The notes under the pieces were generated by a model that was not told the origin of the DNA, searched no databases, and worked only from the letters and a program-made list of their open reading frames with translations. The position numbers and the translations under genes were made by a program. A stretch of DNA of 64,000 nucleotides from Archivesica marissinica. Lineage: Eukaryota > Mollusca > Bivalvia > Venerida > Vesicomyidae. Location: positions 39,411,750-39,475,749 of the forward strand of contig CM026400.1 of the NCBI GenBank assembly GCA_014843695.1. The letters run 5' to 3'. Positions 33,966 through 45,707 of the stretch are shown here, piece after piece (positions within the stretch are counted from its first letter, which is position 1; the number at the start of each line of letters is the position of its first letter).

Positions 33966-34439
33966 GCCTCGTCTTAGTGAAATGAGAAATATTACTAAAT
34001 CAATGGTCAGTAAAAGTAATTTAGAATTCAAAAGAAGTAATATTTCGAGACTTTTACGCACTATTTTAGTGAATGCAGTGATTGAGATAGAAAGTAGATG
34101 CATTAAATAAATGATGTTAATTTTACCCTGTAGATACTAAAAGTGCATCAGTTAGTCTTAAGCATACTGTTTTATATTCTTAGTCATGAATGTAATATTT
34201 TAATATACATTATTATACCGAGTTTTATATTGATTTTAGGATATTCTCTCTCAGAGTTTATTTAATAACTGTTAAGTAGTATGATGTAAATGTCCTTTAT
34301 TAATTCGCTTTGATATTTATTTTATTTATTTGTACAACGCCATTGAATATGTTTTTATGTAAAAATAGGCGTTTTATCAAAATAAAAACGTTCATGTTTC
34401 AATCACACCCGAAGCATTACTAGAGCATGCTAAACAGTC

Positions 34440-34665
34440 AAAATAAAAGAATAAGGAAAATAAAGAACTAAATAAAAAAAATAAACGCTTTATAAGACGA
34501 TTTCAAAAATGTAAATTTTAATAATTCAGAAAATATCATTGATCATATTTTGAATATCTCAGTGCCATCAAGTGAGTTGATACTTGCAGTAAAGTCATTA
34601 AAGAATAATACAGTTCGTGGTGTAGATACTATTTTAAATGAGAATCCATTAGCAAGTGTCTGATA
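34440..34665 (+). mobile_element. LINE fragment between endonuclease and RT (left arm)
   Basis: The plus strand reads DDFKNVNFNNSENIIDHI, LNISVPSSELILAVKSLKNN and TVRGVDTILNE. A pattern of the form (I/V)xxLKNNxxxGxDxIxNE is typical of the stretch just before the RT fingers in LINE ORF2. Upstream, the frame is broken by stops. It is present inverted at 38863-39090 and partly at 36508. Confidence 0.65.
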
Positions 34666-34703
34666 TATATGTAGTAAACTGATTCAATATTATACTTCAT
34701 ACT

Positions 34704-34996
34704 ACAGACGGATCTGTAGTGCAGTGGTAACACGCTGGACTGGTAATCCAGGGATCACAGGTTCGGTCCCCCGTCTGACCCTAATAAAATTAACAGTCTT
34801 TCAGATGGGACGTTAAACCGAGGTCTCATGTCGGTGCTTTACACCGTGCACGTAAAAGAACCAGAGTAGACTATGGCATGGTCTCTGTCTGTATCATTGC
34901 ACTATCCTTCAAAATCTAAAATGACTAATATCTTCAGTAGGCGTCGCTCATATGGGCAACCGGTAGCGACGATAAATAAACGTAAAACACACACAC
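34704..34996 (+). mobile_element. SINE-A, full length (left arm inner end)
   Basis: Head ACAGACGGATCTGTAGTGCA with B-box-like GGTTCGGTCCCCCG, full body and 3' GCGACGATAAATAAACGTAA followed by (CA)n. It marks the inner limit of the left arm. Confidence 0.9.
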
Positions 34997-34999
34997 TCA

Positions 35000-35999
35000 T
35001 TATCAATCCGATCATCGATACAGGAAGTATTGGCGTGAATATCCCTCTAAGACAGAGGCATGAGGTGCAATTAACAGACGCAGCATGGCTGTCGCATATC
35101 GACGGGAAAGCCATGCAAGTTATGTGGGCGGGCTTCAATGCTCATCAATACCGAATATTTACATCGGTATTGCATTTCCTTCGATGTACGTATATGCCCT
35201 AATTGTATATAATTTCGTATTCATGAGGGTTTCCAACTAGTGATATGCAGCCGACATGACAACTCGAGTTCACGGGCATGCGCATTCGCAGTGCTAGGCA
35301 GCGTTCTTCGCGAGCACGGGCATGCGCATTCGCAGTGCTAGGCAGCGTTCTTCGCGAGCAATGCGATAGTTTACGCTGTTCCAGGAGTGATCTAATTATC
35401 AGATCCCCGCCACAAGATAAGTCGGAAATTTGGACTAAATACCTTTTAATAGGAAAATGTGATATTTTTTCTGTCTCATTGAGAAGAATAATTCATGTAA
35501 ATATAAGTAATGAATCACAAGTTAATAGTTTCCATCGGGGTATGAACTACATTAGGTATGTTTAAGGATACCGTTGATACCTTCGGCCTCCATGCACTTT
35601 AAACACATACCATGTGTACTGCATCCTAAAACTATTGAGAATCCTCTGGAGATACCAGTTACAGTAAGTATGTTATGACAAACCCCCCCCCCGAGCCAAA
35701 ATGTTCAAGCTATATAGTTTATTTATCACCAGGAATGGTAAGGTTACACCGTGCATATTGAAAACATGTCATATCTGAGGGACTTATCTCTCTAAGTGAG
35801 AAAACAAATAATTATTGAAATTTTTTACTAACAAGTTACTTTTTAAGACGAGTGCTATGTAAATGGGTTTGATGGCTTACTCGCTGAACTCCCACTTGCT
35901 ATACGTAATTATAATGTGACGTCATCATTGCTACTGTGGCTGCCATTTTGTTTGGCAACATTTACCAGCTATTGTATGTATGTATGTTCCATTAATGTC
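35000..35999. other. Spacer between arm copies; 44-bp duplication inside
   Basis: No gene is supported. At 35270-35362 ACGGGCATGCGCATTCGCAG followed by TGCTAGGCAGCGTTCTTCGC occurs twice, 44 bases apart. A poly-C run lies at about 35683-35693. Confidence 0.5.
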
Positions 36000-36185
36000 A
36001 AACCCCTCTAGGGGACCTAGACATTTTTCCTGGGCAGGCTTAGCCAACCTAAGCGATTAACCAGTACTAAGCAATGTGTGTGATGTGCCTTGCTCAATGA
36101 CACTACATACGTGGCCTGACTGAGTATCGAACCCGGGCCGTTCGATTCCAATTCCTATGCTCTACCATTGGACCACGGACGTCAC
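36000..36185 (-). mobile_element. SINE-F (tRNA-derived)
   Basis: On the minus strand GTCCGTGGTCCAATGGTAGA (A-box) and GGGTTCGATACTCAGTC (B-box) form a tRNA-like head, followed by TTGAGCAAGGCACATCACAC and a body ending near GTATGTATGT repeats. The GAGCAAGGCAC motif is one I associate with conserved SINE bodies in fishes and invertebrates. Confidence 0.55.
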
Positions 36186-36195
36186 AATTGTTTGG

Positions 36196-36506
36196 TCATG
36201 AATTATTCTCTACTACTTCCTGTCCGTACGTTGTAGCATAATATAATGTCATTTTTAACAGATCTATTGGACAATGATTTGTCAAATTTAAGCCATAATA
36301 AATTATCACATGTTTTAACAAAGACACTTTTATCTGTAATGTAGACGATAATGCCCCCATTATTCCTGCGGACATTTTCATGAGTTATTCTTCTATCTAG
36401 TTTGTAATGTATGAATCCAACGACACTACAATCAAATATGTCATTTAACCATGTTTCAGTTATCAAAATAACATCATTATTTTTAAACAGTTTGACACAA
36501 GATGGT
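36196..36506 (-). pseudogene. LINE endonuclease fragment
   Basis: The minus-strand frame reads NNDVILITETWLNDIFDCSV, then YKLDRRITHENVRRNNGGI and IVYITDKSVFV. LITETWLN with the following RRNNGGIIVYI is characteristic of the APE-type endonuclease of LINE ORF2 (the E of TETW is catalytic). Only about 100 residues remain. It lies head-to-head with the plus-strand LINE scrap starting at 36508. Confidence 0.7.
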
Positions 36507-36507
36507 C

Positions 36508-36920
36508 CAGGTAAAGTCATTAAAGAATAATACAGTTCGTGGTGTAGATACTATTTTAAATGAGAATACATTAGCAAGTGTCTGATATATATGTAAACTG
36601 ATTCAATATTATACTTCATACTACAGACGGATCTGTAGTGCAGTTGTAACACGCTGGACTGGTAATCCAGGGATCGCGGGTTCGATACCCCGTCTGATCC
36701 TAATAAAATTAACAGTCTTTCAGATGGGACGTTAAACCGAGGTCTCGTGTCGGTGCTGTACACCGTGCACGTAAACGACCCAGAGGAGACTCTGGAATGG
36801 GTCTCTGTCTGTATCATTGCACTATCCTCCAAAATCTAAAATGACTAATCTCTTCAGGAGGCGTCGCTCATATATGGGCAACCGGTAGCGACGATAAATA
36901 AACGTAAAACACACAAACAT
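36508..36920. repeat. Third, partial copy of the duplicated arm
   Basis: GTAAAGTCATTAAAGAATAA onward repeats 34590-34996 in direct orientation (LINE scrap plus SINE-A). Its SINE shares GCGGGTTCGATACCCCGTC and GGTGCTGTACACCG with the inverted copy at 38525-38819, not with the one at 34704. Its last bases before the gap (ACACACAAACAT) match the reverse complement of 38520-38532. Confidence 0.85.
36623..36917 (+). mobile_element. SINE-A, full length, next to the gap
   Basis: Complete head (with TGCAGTTGTAACACGCTGG), body and GCGACGATAAATAAACGTAA tail. The gap begins a few bases after the tail. Confidence 0.9.
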
Positions 36921-37920
36921 NNNNNNNNNNNNNNNNNNNNNNNNNNNNNNNNNNNNNNNNNNNNNNNNNNNNNNNNNNNNNNNNNNNNNNNNNNNNNNNN
37001 NNNNNNNNNNNNNNNNNNNNNNNNNNNNNNNNNNNNNNNNNNNNNNNNNNNNNNNNNNNNNNNNNNNNNNNNNNNNNNNNNNNNNNNNNNNNNNNNNNNN
37101 NNNNNNNNNNNNNNNNNNNNNNNNNNNNNNNNNNNNNNNNNNNNNNNNNNNNNNNNNNNNNNNNNNNNNNNNNNNNNNNNNNNNNNNNNNNNNNNNNNNN
37201 NNNNNNNNNNNNNNNNNNNNNNNNNNNNNNNNNNNNNNNNNNNNNNNNNNNNNNNNNNNNNNNNNNNNNNNNNNNNNNNNNNNNNNNNNNNNNNNNNNNN
37301 NNNNNNNNNNNNNNNNNNNNNNNNNNNNNNNNNNNNNNNNNNNNNNNNNNNNNNNNNNNNNNNNNNNNNNNNNNNNNNNNNNNNNNNNNNNNNNNNNNNN
37401 NNNNNNNNNNNNNNNNNNNNNNNNNNNNNNNNNNNNNNNNNNNNNNNNNNNNNNNNNNNNNNNNNNNNNNNNNNNNNNNNNNNNNNNNNNNNNNNNNNNN
37501 NNNNNNNNNNNNNNNNNNNNNNNNNNNNNNNNNNNNNNNNNNNNNNNNNNNNNNNNNNNNNNNNNNNNNNNNNNNNNNNNNNNNNNNNNNNNNNNNNNNN
37601 NNNNNNNNNNNNNNNNNNNNNNNNNNNNNNNNNNNNNNNNNNNNNNNNNNNNNNNNNNNNNNNNNNNNNNNNNNNNNNNNNNNNNNNNNNNNNNNNNNNN
37701 NNNNNNNNNNNNNNNNNNNNNNNNNNNNNNNNNNNNNNNNNNNNNNNNNNNNNNNNNNNNNNNNNNNNNNNNNNNNNNNNNNNNNNNNNNNNNNNNNNNN
37801 NNNNNNNNNNNNNNNNNNNNNNNNNNNNNNNNNNNNNNNNNNNNNNNNNNNNNNNNNNNNNNNNNNNNNNNNNNNNNNNNNNNNNNNNNNNNNNNNNNNN
37901 NNNNNNNNNNNNNNNNNNNN
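36921..37920. other. Scaffold gap, 1000 N
   Basis: Exactly 1000 N. It is flanked by a SINE-A on the left and a 25-bp tandem array on the right, and lies near the centre of the inverted duplication, where assembly is expected to fail. Confidence 0.99.
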
Positions 37921-38105
37921 ATATTACACAATGTATTTAGTGTATATATTACACAATGTATTTAGTGTATATATTACACAATGTATTTAGTGTATATATT
38001 ACACAATGTATTTAGTGTATATATTACACAATGTATTTAGTGTATAATTATATTACACAATGTATTTAGTGTATATATTACACAATGTATTTAGTGTATA
38101 TATTA
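37921..38105. repeat. 25-bp tandem repeat, about 7 copies, entering the gap
   Basis: The unit ATATTACACAATGTATTTAG plus TGTAT is repeated almost perfectly, and the array is cut by the N run on its left. The following 400 bases to 38520 hold nothing recognised. Confidence 0.95.
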
Positions 38106-38524
38106 CCAGTTTTGGTCAGTGCTAGTGCTGGTGTTTTATTGTTTCTTATAATTCTTAAAATAATGGCTATGTGCAATTATTTGTAGAATTATATGCTTAT
38201 AGATTCGTATTGTACACGGAAGCGACATGATATAAAGAATAAATATGCGTAGTTAATATTAAATACAAACGGTGTATATTGTAGTATCGTACATTGGTTG
38301 GTAGATAGCATTAAAGAATAGAAAAGGCGAAGGCGATAATGCTAACCTTTAACAACGAATTGTCGATTCGTTGCTTACCTACAGTGATAATAATTCAGTC
38401 ATGACACCATATCGACCGATTGTAATCACGGTACGCAGTATAAACATCCATATACAAACACAAATAATCATGCGATGTATAACCTACTGATAGATATCGA
38501 CTTTGCTAAATTTTGACAACATGT

Positions 38525-38819
38525 TTGTGTGTTTTATGTTTATTTATCGTCGCTACCGGTTGCCCATATGAGCGACGCCTCCTGAAGAGATTAGTCATTT
38601 TAGATTTTGGAGGATAGTGCAATGATACAGACAGAGACCCATTCCAGAAGACTCTCCTCTGGTTCTTTTACGTGCACGGTGTACAGCACCGACACGATAC
38701 CTCGGTTTAACGTCCCATCTGAAAGACTGTTAATTTTATTATGGTCAGACGGGGTATCGAACCCGCGATCCCTGGATTACCAGTCCAGCGTGTTACCACT
38801 GCACTACATATCCGTCTGT
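38525..38819 (-). mobile_element. SINE-A in the right arm (inner end)
   Basis: Minus-strand copy with the full head and 3' tail. It contains a small duplication (CTCTCCTCTGG preceded by AAGA). It is the inverted partner of the SINEs at 34704 and 36623. Confidence 0.9.
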
Positions 38820-38862
38820 AGTATGAAGTATAATATCTAATCAGTTTACATATATATTAGAC

Positions 38863-39090
38863 ACTTGCTAATGGATTCTCATTTAAAATAGTATCTACAC
38901 CACGAACTGTATTATTCTTTAATGACTTTACTGTACGTATAAACTCACTTGATGGCACTGATATATTCAAAATATGATCAATGATATTTTCTGAATTATT
39001 AAAATTTACATTTTTGAAATCGTCTTATAAAGCGTTTCTTTTTTTATTTAGTTCTTTATTTTCCTTATTCTTTTATTTTGACCGTTTAGC
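38863..39090 (-). mobile_element. LINE fragment in the right arm
   Basis: Inverted copy of 34440-34665 (CACGAACTGTATTATTCTTT and neighbours). It carries the same truncated ORF2 linker and has no independent function. Confidence 0.7.
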
Positions 39091-39554
39091 ATGCTCTCGT
39101 AATGCTTCGGGTGTGATTGAAACATGAACGTTTTTATTTTGATAAAACGCCTATTTTTACATAAAAACATATTCAATGGCGTTGTACAAATAAATAAAAT
39201 AAATATCAAAGCGAATTAATAAAGGACATTTACATCATACTATTTAACAGTTATTAATTAAACTCTGAGAGAGAATATCCTAAAATCAATATAAAACTCT
39301 GTTATAATAATATATATTAAAATATTACATTCATGACTAAGAATATAAAACAGTATGTTTAAGACTACCTGATGCACTTTTAGTATCTACAGCGTAAAAT
39401 TAACATCATTTATTTAATGCATCTACTTTCTATCTCAATCACTGCATTCACTAAAATAGCGCGTAAAAGTCTCGAAATATTACTTCTTTTGAATTTTAAA
39501 TTACTTTTACTGACCATTGATTTATTAATATTTCTCATTTCACTAAGACGAGGC

Positions 39555-39778
39555 TGTCCGATTAGTGCAGTAGTTAGCTCATTCGCTTCTCACCACAGCA
39601 AACCGGGTTCGATCCTTGAACCGGGAAGTATGTGAGATGGTACTGTGGATTTTCTCCGGGTACTCCGGTTTCCTCCCACACGAATGACCACATTTACGCT
39701 TTCATCATCGCCAACGAGAGTGATTACTATAAGTTGTTAAAACTTCACAATCGTTGTAAAATAAATAAAGTTTAAACT
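39555..39778 (+). mobile_element. SINE-B in the right arm
   Basis: TGTCCGATTAGTGCAGTAGT head, GGGTTCGATCCTTGAACC B-box region, GATTTTCTCCGGGTACTCCG core and AATAAAGTTTAAAC tail. It is the inverted partner of 33739-33965. Confidence 0.85.
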
Positions 39779-40310
39779 GGTTTAGTCAGTCTTCCGTAGT
39801 GTATACAAGTATTTGGCCCTGTGAAAGTTTCGTCGTAATTTTCTACAATTCATGGTAAAACAAACGAGTTGGTTTATTTACTTTTACCGAGTAATTACTG
39901 TAAATCGGTAAATCTCACGAGCACTAACTAAATATAAATGTTAGTTGTAACAATATTTTCTTCTGAAAGAATTTCAGATGAGCTATCTAAATTGCCAAGA
40001 GAAACATATACATGATCAATGTGTTCTTTGTCAATATTATCAATATATGCAATGGGCTTTTCAGCACCCCACAGTGTGGACTATGAAACCCACCTAAAGG
40101 AACAAGGTAGTCTGTGTTCATTCTTTAAGTTTCATGTATATTATCAGACAAGAAGGATTCTTTTCTAAATGGCCTCGGCTCTACCCCAAAACAAAACATA
40201 GGTGCATATATGAACTCTTACAACCGACAAGCCTATAGAAAAATATGTGTGAATTCAATGTAGACAAAAATGAAGACTGACGTATAAAAAGCCCCAATCA
40301 CGCATTTTTA

Positions 40311-40572
40311 GTCCAGTGGTAATCCAGGGATTGCAAATTCGATCTCCCGTCTGACCCTAATAAAATTAACAGTCTTTCAGATGGGACGTTAAACCGAGAT
40401 CTCGTGGCTGTGCTTTACACCGTGCACGTAAAAGAACCAGAGGAGACACCGGAATGGAACTCTGGCTGTATCACTGCACTATCCTTCAAAATCTAAAATG
40501 ACTAATCTCTTCAGGAGGCTTCGCTCACATGGGCAACCGGTAGCGACGATAAATAAACGTAAAACACACACT
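40311..40572 (+). mobile_element. SINE-A in the right arm, head deleted
   Basis: GTCCAGTGGTAATCCAGGGA shows the same internal deletion of the tRNA head as its partner at 32953-33224. Body and tail are complete. A few differences (GGAGACACCGGAATGGAAC) show divergence after duplication. Confidence 0.85.
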
Positions 40573-40879
40573 TGGTCAACCGTACGAAAATGGCCTAATG
40601 CAACAGGAAACCGTGTTGCTAATATGTGGACCATCCCTTCTAATTACATATTCGCAAGTACTTCACCTAAAGGCAAATGTGATAGTATATGGTTAAGATA
40701 AGACTCAGATGCTAACGATGATTTTCTATCGGACTTCAGGCGGAATTGAGACGGCGTATCTCCAGAACGAATGGAGAGCCGGCCGTTGTGAAGCTAGCTC
40801 AGGATATACATATCTTAATGTATGTGCTGGAAGGAGATGACTTTACGCTGCTGAAGGACTTATTGAGAGTTAAAAACCG

Positions 40880-42218
40880 CCCCTCACAACGGCTATTCAC
40901 GCCGTCAACGCCACCATCCATCTTCCGGCTGGTCAACCTACACCGAGAGCGCGCACCAGCTACGCAGCTGGTACTTCTGGTACATGCCAGTGTTCCAATG
41001 ACGTTACCATCATGAAAGATACGATATCAACATTACAAGGAGACTTGTTATTGCTCAAACAGTCGACTGCTGCGGTTGAAAAATTTAGGTCTGACCAGAT
41101 GACTGAATTAAAGGAAACAGTTATTGCTGTTAAGCACGAACTTTCATGCTACAGGGACAAACGAATTGGTGAAGTAATGTCTATCAATGAGTCTCTTAAG
41201 TCTATACCCGCTGCTAGTGTGTCTATTACCAACAGAGTCAAAGAGCTGGAATCATTTCTCGACGCAACAAACTTCCACTCAGTTAATAGTGTTCATCCTC
41301 CGCAGCAAGATGTCACATCATCTTGTATTGCTGAATTTGATCCCATGGAACCTCGAGAAGATGACTTAAATTTCGGTAACCTCTCTATGCCGGAAGTTTC
41401 TGATGGGGCTCAGATAGAATCAGTAGATGCTGACGTCATTGAAACATTTTTAACATTTTTATCTGCCAAATCGAGTGATTGTAGTACTCAGTGTGATTTT
41501 AAACCCTTATTGCGTGATGTAAGTACGCAGTGCGAGGTTTCTTTACAGACAAATAATTCTTCTGCAAACGCATCGCAGTCTGTTAGAAAAGGCAAAGGCG
41601 GTCGTGGGAATATTAACCCTTCAAACCCTAGGCGTGCTAATGCTAATAGTGGCTGGGAAAAAACTCAGATTAGTCAGGTGACATTTTCCGACATCATTGC
41701 TGAGATTGGAACTCCTTCTCAACCCCGTATACACGGTATTCCCGTTCGAGTTACGGAGCGAAGCCGATCAAAAGACGATGCTGTTTCCAATGATGAGTTT
41801 AATGGTCAAATAAAACGAAAACCACAACGATACTTTGTGAATGGCTTCAAAAACACAATAACTGATTTTAAAATTGTATGTGTCAATCCGAGGTCTGAAG
41901 GCAACCATGGTTCGTATTTTCCCTAAAAGACGGGTCCCTGATGAAGTTATTATTCGTCTGAACATAGAGTCTGACGTTAATTGCTCCCTTGTAGAAGGTC
42001 CTGACTTCTGGCCGAATGGAGTTACATGTAGTAAATGGCTTTCGCGCAGTGAGCTTGTAAAGTCACGTAAAACTAGCGAGATGGCGCCACGTTTTAGTAG
42101 GCGCAACTCAGATTGTTCTACCCCTACCCACATTAATGCGCTTGGCTTCAGTCGTGTAAATGTCGGATATCCACATTCGGATTACAACATTTACTCGCAT
42201 CTATATAGTCTTGACTAG
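40880..42218 (+). pseudogene. LINE ORF1 (frameshifted)
   Basis: The open frame reaches upstream of the ATG at 41012 to about 40880. From 41012 it reads MKDTISTLQGDLLLLKQSTA, with a leucine-rich probable coiled coil over about residues 1-90, then an acidic middle and a basic stretch (VRKGKGGRGN). The frame stops at 41926. The next frame (from about 41910) continues MVRIFPKRRVPDEVIIRL and DFWPNGVTCSKWLSR to 42218. ORF1 proteins bind the element RNA. I see no CCHC knuckles and no clear RNA-recognition domain in what I can read, so the domain type is undecided. Confidence 0.65.
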
Positions 42219-42277
42219 GTGTCACGATCTGAGTTAAAATGTACAAGTGACAAGATAAAACTCGTTTCTGTCAATTT

Positions 42278-45200
42278 ATGGCCAACATAAACTTAAATAT
42301 ATCATCCTGGAATGTTTCCGGGTTAATGTCTAGCTGTAGCTATTTATGTGACATGCTTAGTACACACTCTATAGATATATGTGGTATAGCTGAACACTGG
42401 TTATTTGAGAATAACATGTATATCTTGAACTCGATTCATAGTAAATATAAAGCTCATGGAGTATCTGACAAGTCATTATTAATGCCAAGCAAACGTAAAG
42501 TAGGGAAAGCCGGTGTGGCAATAATGTGGCATGTTAAACATGATAGATTTATCACACCCTTAGTTACTGATGATGATAGGATTGTTGGCATACAATTACA
42601 GTATTCCAAGGATCAGTATCTGTTTTTATTTCAAGTTTATCTACCATGCAAAAATCATTCTATACATGTATTTAGGGATTATATTGACAAATTATACAAT
42701 TTATGGAGTTTATATAATGAATCTGGAACTGTGGTGTTTTTAGGTGATCTAACTTCTACATGTAATGGGTTGAGAACAGACAGTAGAGACATGTACCTTA
42801 CTCAATTCTTAGTTGACACCAATTTAGTTGTAGTTAATTCTCTTGAAAAAGTACCTTTGTGTCGTATGACGACATATTTGAAACGTTCATTGACTATATA
42901 CTATTGCCGGTTGAGAAAATGTACTGTGTAAAGACATGTGAAATAGTTGATGATCATTCTCTCAATGTGTCACGACATAGACCTATTATCTGTTGTTTGT
43001 TGTTACCAATTGACAATGTTCAGAGCTCTGATACATGTACCTCTCAGCTAAATTCTGCTAACATGATAAACTGGAGACGTGTAACAGACGCAGAAATCGA
43101 GCTGTATACGCATAGCATGGACAATAGTGAATACTTACAATCCCTGAATGATATGTGCATACACACGAATTCCGATATCGACCGTTTGTACGAAAATATA
43201 GTGCACTGTGTTACACACATTTCAGCATCTTCCTTCAAAAAGCGAAAATTTAGGCAGTTTTTAAAGCCATACTGGTCTCCGCAACTTACGAGGTTGAGCA
43301 AACATGTGAAAAATCTCCGCTGGAAATGGGTTCTAGATGGAAAACCTCGTTCATATGTGTACCAGTCTTATGCAGATTACAAAAATGCCAAACGTGAATT
43401 TCGTAGATGCCACAGATACCATGTTCTACACTATTTTCAGCGGCAAGATGATGAACTAGACAAAACTGCCGAACTTGATAATAGTAATTTCTGGAGACTT
43501 ATTAAACGTAAGAAACATGTGCAAGGTAAATTGCAAAGTTCTGAACTTAGATTTAACGGTGCCGTGTATAGAGATCCCGAGGCTGAACCGAGTGGAAACA
43601 TTATTTTACTGATTTATATTCGTCTTCAAACGAAGAGTGTTATGATGCACGTTGGAAAGATGTTATCGATGCGCACATACATGAACTAACATCACTTTCA
43701 CCAGTTGCTCACAACGTAAACTTCACGCGAATATACAGTGGTAATGTCGAAAACGGAGTTCAGAATTGCCGAAAAGGGAACAGCTGTGGTATTGATATCG
43801 TTTACTACGAACATCTAATATATGGTGGTGTACAATTGGTTAATATACTTGCGAAATTATATACGGCAATGTTATACTTTGGTTATGTGCCAGTAGACAT
43901 GAATAAAGCTGTCATTGTTACACTGCACAAAGGTGGCCGAAAGCGTAAAGACGACCCCAATAATTACAGGGCTATTTCCTTGACGTCTGTGTTGCTGAAA
44001 TTGTATGAAACTGTGTTGCTAGATCGATCTGAAAACTGCATATTAAACTCTTTAAGTAAGCAACAAGGAGGCTTTCAGAAACAGTTATGTTGTCTCATGT
44101 CGTCATTCATGCTGAAAGAATCCATTCTTTATGCGAAGGAACACAAAAGTAAAGTCTTCGTTTGTTTCTTAGATGCCCGCCAGGCGTTCGACAGAGTCTG
44201 GCACCAAGGCCTGCTTTACAAACTATCCGAGACAGGAGTTGACCCTTACATATTTCATGCTTTTCTCAACATGTATTCGTCAATGCAAAGTTGTGTGCGC
44301 AATCAAGGATACCTATCCGACTGGTTTAAGTTATCGCAGGGCACGAGACAAGGCGGGCGTAGCTCTCCGTTACTGTACCTCCTCTTTATAAATGGACTAA
44401 TACTTGAACTTGAGTCTAGTAACCTCGGTATTTGTGTGTACAACATGAACATCTCAAGCCCTACTGTAGCTGACGACATGCTTCTAATTTCATTCTCGAA
44501 ACACGGACTTGAAGATATGTTGTCTATCTGTCACAACTACGCAAATAAATGGCGTTATGCATACAATCCAACCAAATGTGCTGTAATCGTATTCAATGAA
44601 TCATCGAACGATTGCGCCAAGAGTAACAGATACTGGAACCTTGGCGATAACGTTATCAGTGAACGGGAACAATATACACATTTGGGTGTTCTAGTGGATA
44701 AATACATGTGTTGTACCAACTCAGTGAGTGACGCTAAAACAAAACTAAGAGGCACATTGTTTAGTATCATGAACAGCTATCTAACCAGTGAAAGTAATCC
44801 TACTACATGGAGAACGATTTATAAGTCTGTTATGCTACCTAAAGCTCTATACGGGTGCGAACTCTGGAGTAATGTTTCGCCCTCGCACATGCTTTCCTTA
44901 GAAAGATCGCATAGATTTTGTGTAAAATTAGTACAGAATCTGCCTCCCTACACGAACACCGATATTGCTTTGAGTCTCCTGGGTGTCCTACCTATAGAAA
45001 CTGAAATAAACTATAGAAAACTCCAATTCCTAGGACAGTTGTGTAGATTGCCTTGGATTTATTTAGCAAAACAGATGTTTATACAGAGACTTGTACATTT
45101 CATCAATGATGAAAGGCAGGTACTTGGCTACATCCCTGATATCTTTAAACTTTTACATCAGTACATTCTTGCAGACTACCTGATAAGGTATAGCATGTCT

Positions 45201-45707
45201 GGAATATTCCCATCGAAACATGAGTGGAAGTCTATTCTTGTCAGACATGTCTACAAGCATGACTTCTCAACAATACTAGATCGTGTTATATGCAATAGTG
45301 AAGTCGTGGGTGTTGAGAATATTATGAATTTCAACAAACCCTGCTTGTTCTGGATCTTGGGAGCAGTGAGCCCAGAACTGAAATACCAGTGCAGATGTGC
45401 GGTAGAAACAATTGCCAAATTATTATCGTTTACAAATCATGTCAATTGTTCAAAATGCAATTCTCTGGTAGAAAATGTGATTATACACAAGATTTTCTTT
45501 TGTGCACACAATATCCGTTTACGAAATGTTTTATGGAAGCAGATATTACAAGTTGCTGGTTTTCAGTGTTACCTTCTTATGATCAGTGAACGGCCAGTAC
45601 AAGTGTTTGACATGTTGACAGGTCTTTATACATATCCAATTAGTGGTGAGAGCTCTGAAGCTTTACAATTACAGTGTCTTAAAATAAGCTATATAATGCT
45701 CATGTAA
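42278..45707 (+). pseudogene. LINE ORF2: APE endonuclease and reverse transcriptase (two frameshifts)
   Basis: The endonuclease starts ISSWNVSGL (first catalytic Asn), then DICGIAEHWL (catalytic Glu), GTVVFLGDLTST (the usual GDxN is GDLT), FVSYDDIFETFIDYILL and VSRHRPI, where most families have SDHxP. Frameshifts occur near 42855 and 43590. RT motifs follow: VIVTLHKGGRKRKDDPNNYR, FVCFLDARQAFDRVW (motif A), QGTRQGGRSSPLL (motif B) and TVADDMLLIS (motif C, VADD in place of FADD). The thumb includes YTHLGVLVD and the C-terminal part has YGCELW and a late CSKC motif. The total is about 1140 residues in the joined reading. The missing Asn in GDxN and the altered SDH suggest a weakened endonuclease, unless these are clade traits. 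Confidence 0.85.

Larger units (their letters stand above)
30401..34996. repeat. Left arm of a large inverted duplication
   Basis: From GTCGAGTGTCTGCAGTGCTC at 30401 the sequence matches, in reverse complement, 38525-47454. The correspondence continues through the 89-bp satellite, a SINE-A (32953), a SINE-B (33739), a LINE scrap (34440) and a second SINE-A ending at 34996. The copies look more than 90 percent identical by eye. This arm lacks the 5.7 kb LINE of the other arm and has about 14 more satellite units. Confidence 0.9.

Noticed and set aside
36822..37931. 369-residue minus-strand frame
   Set aside because: It is nearly all scaffold N, with SINE-A tail at one end.
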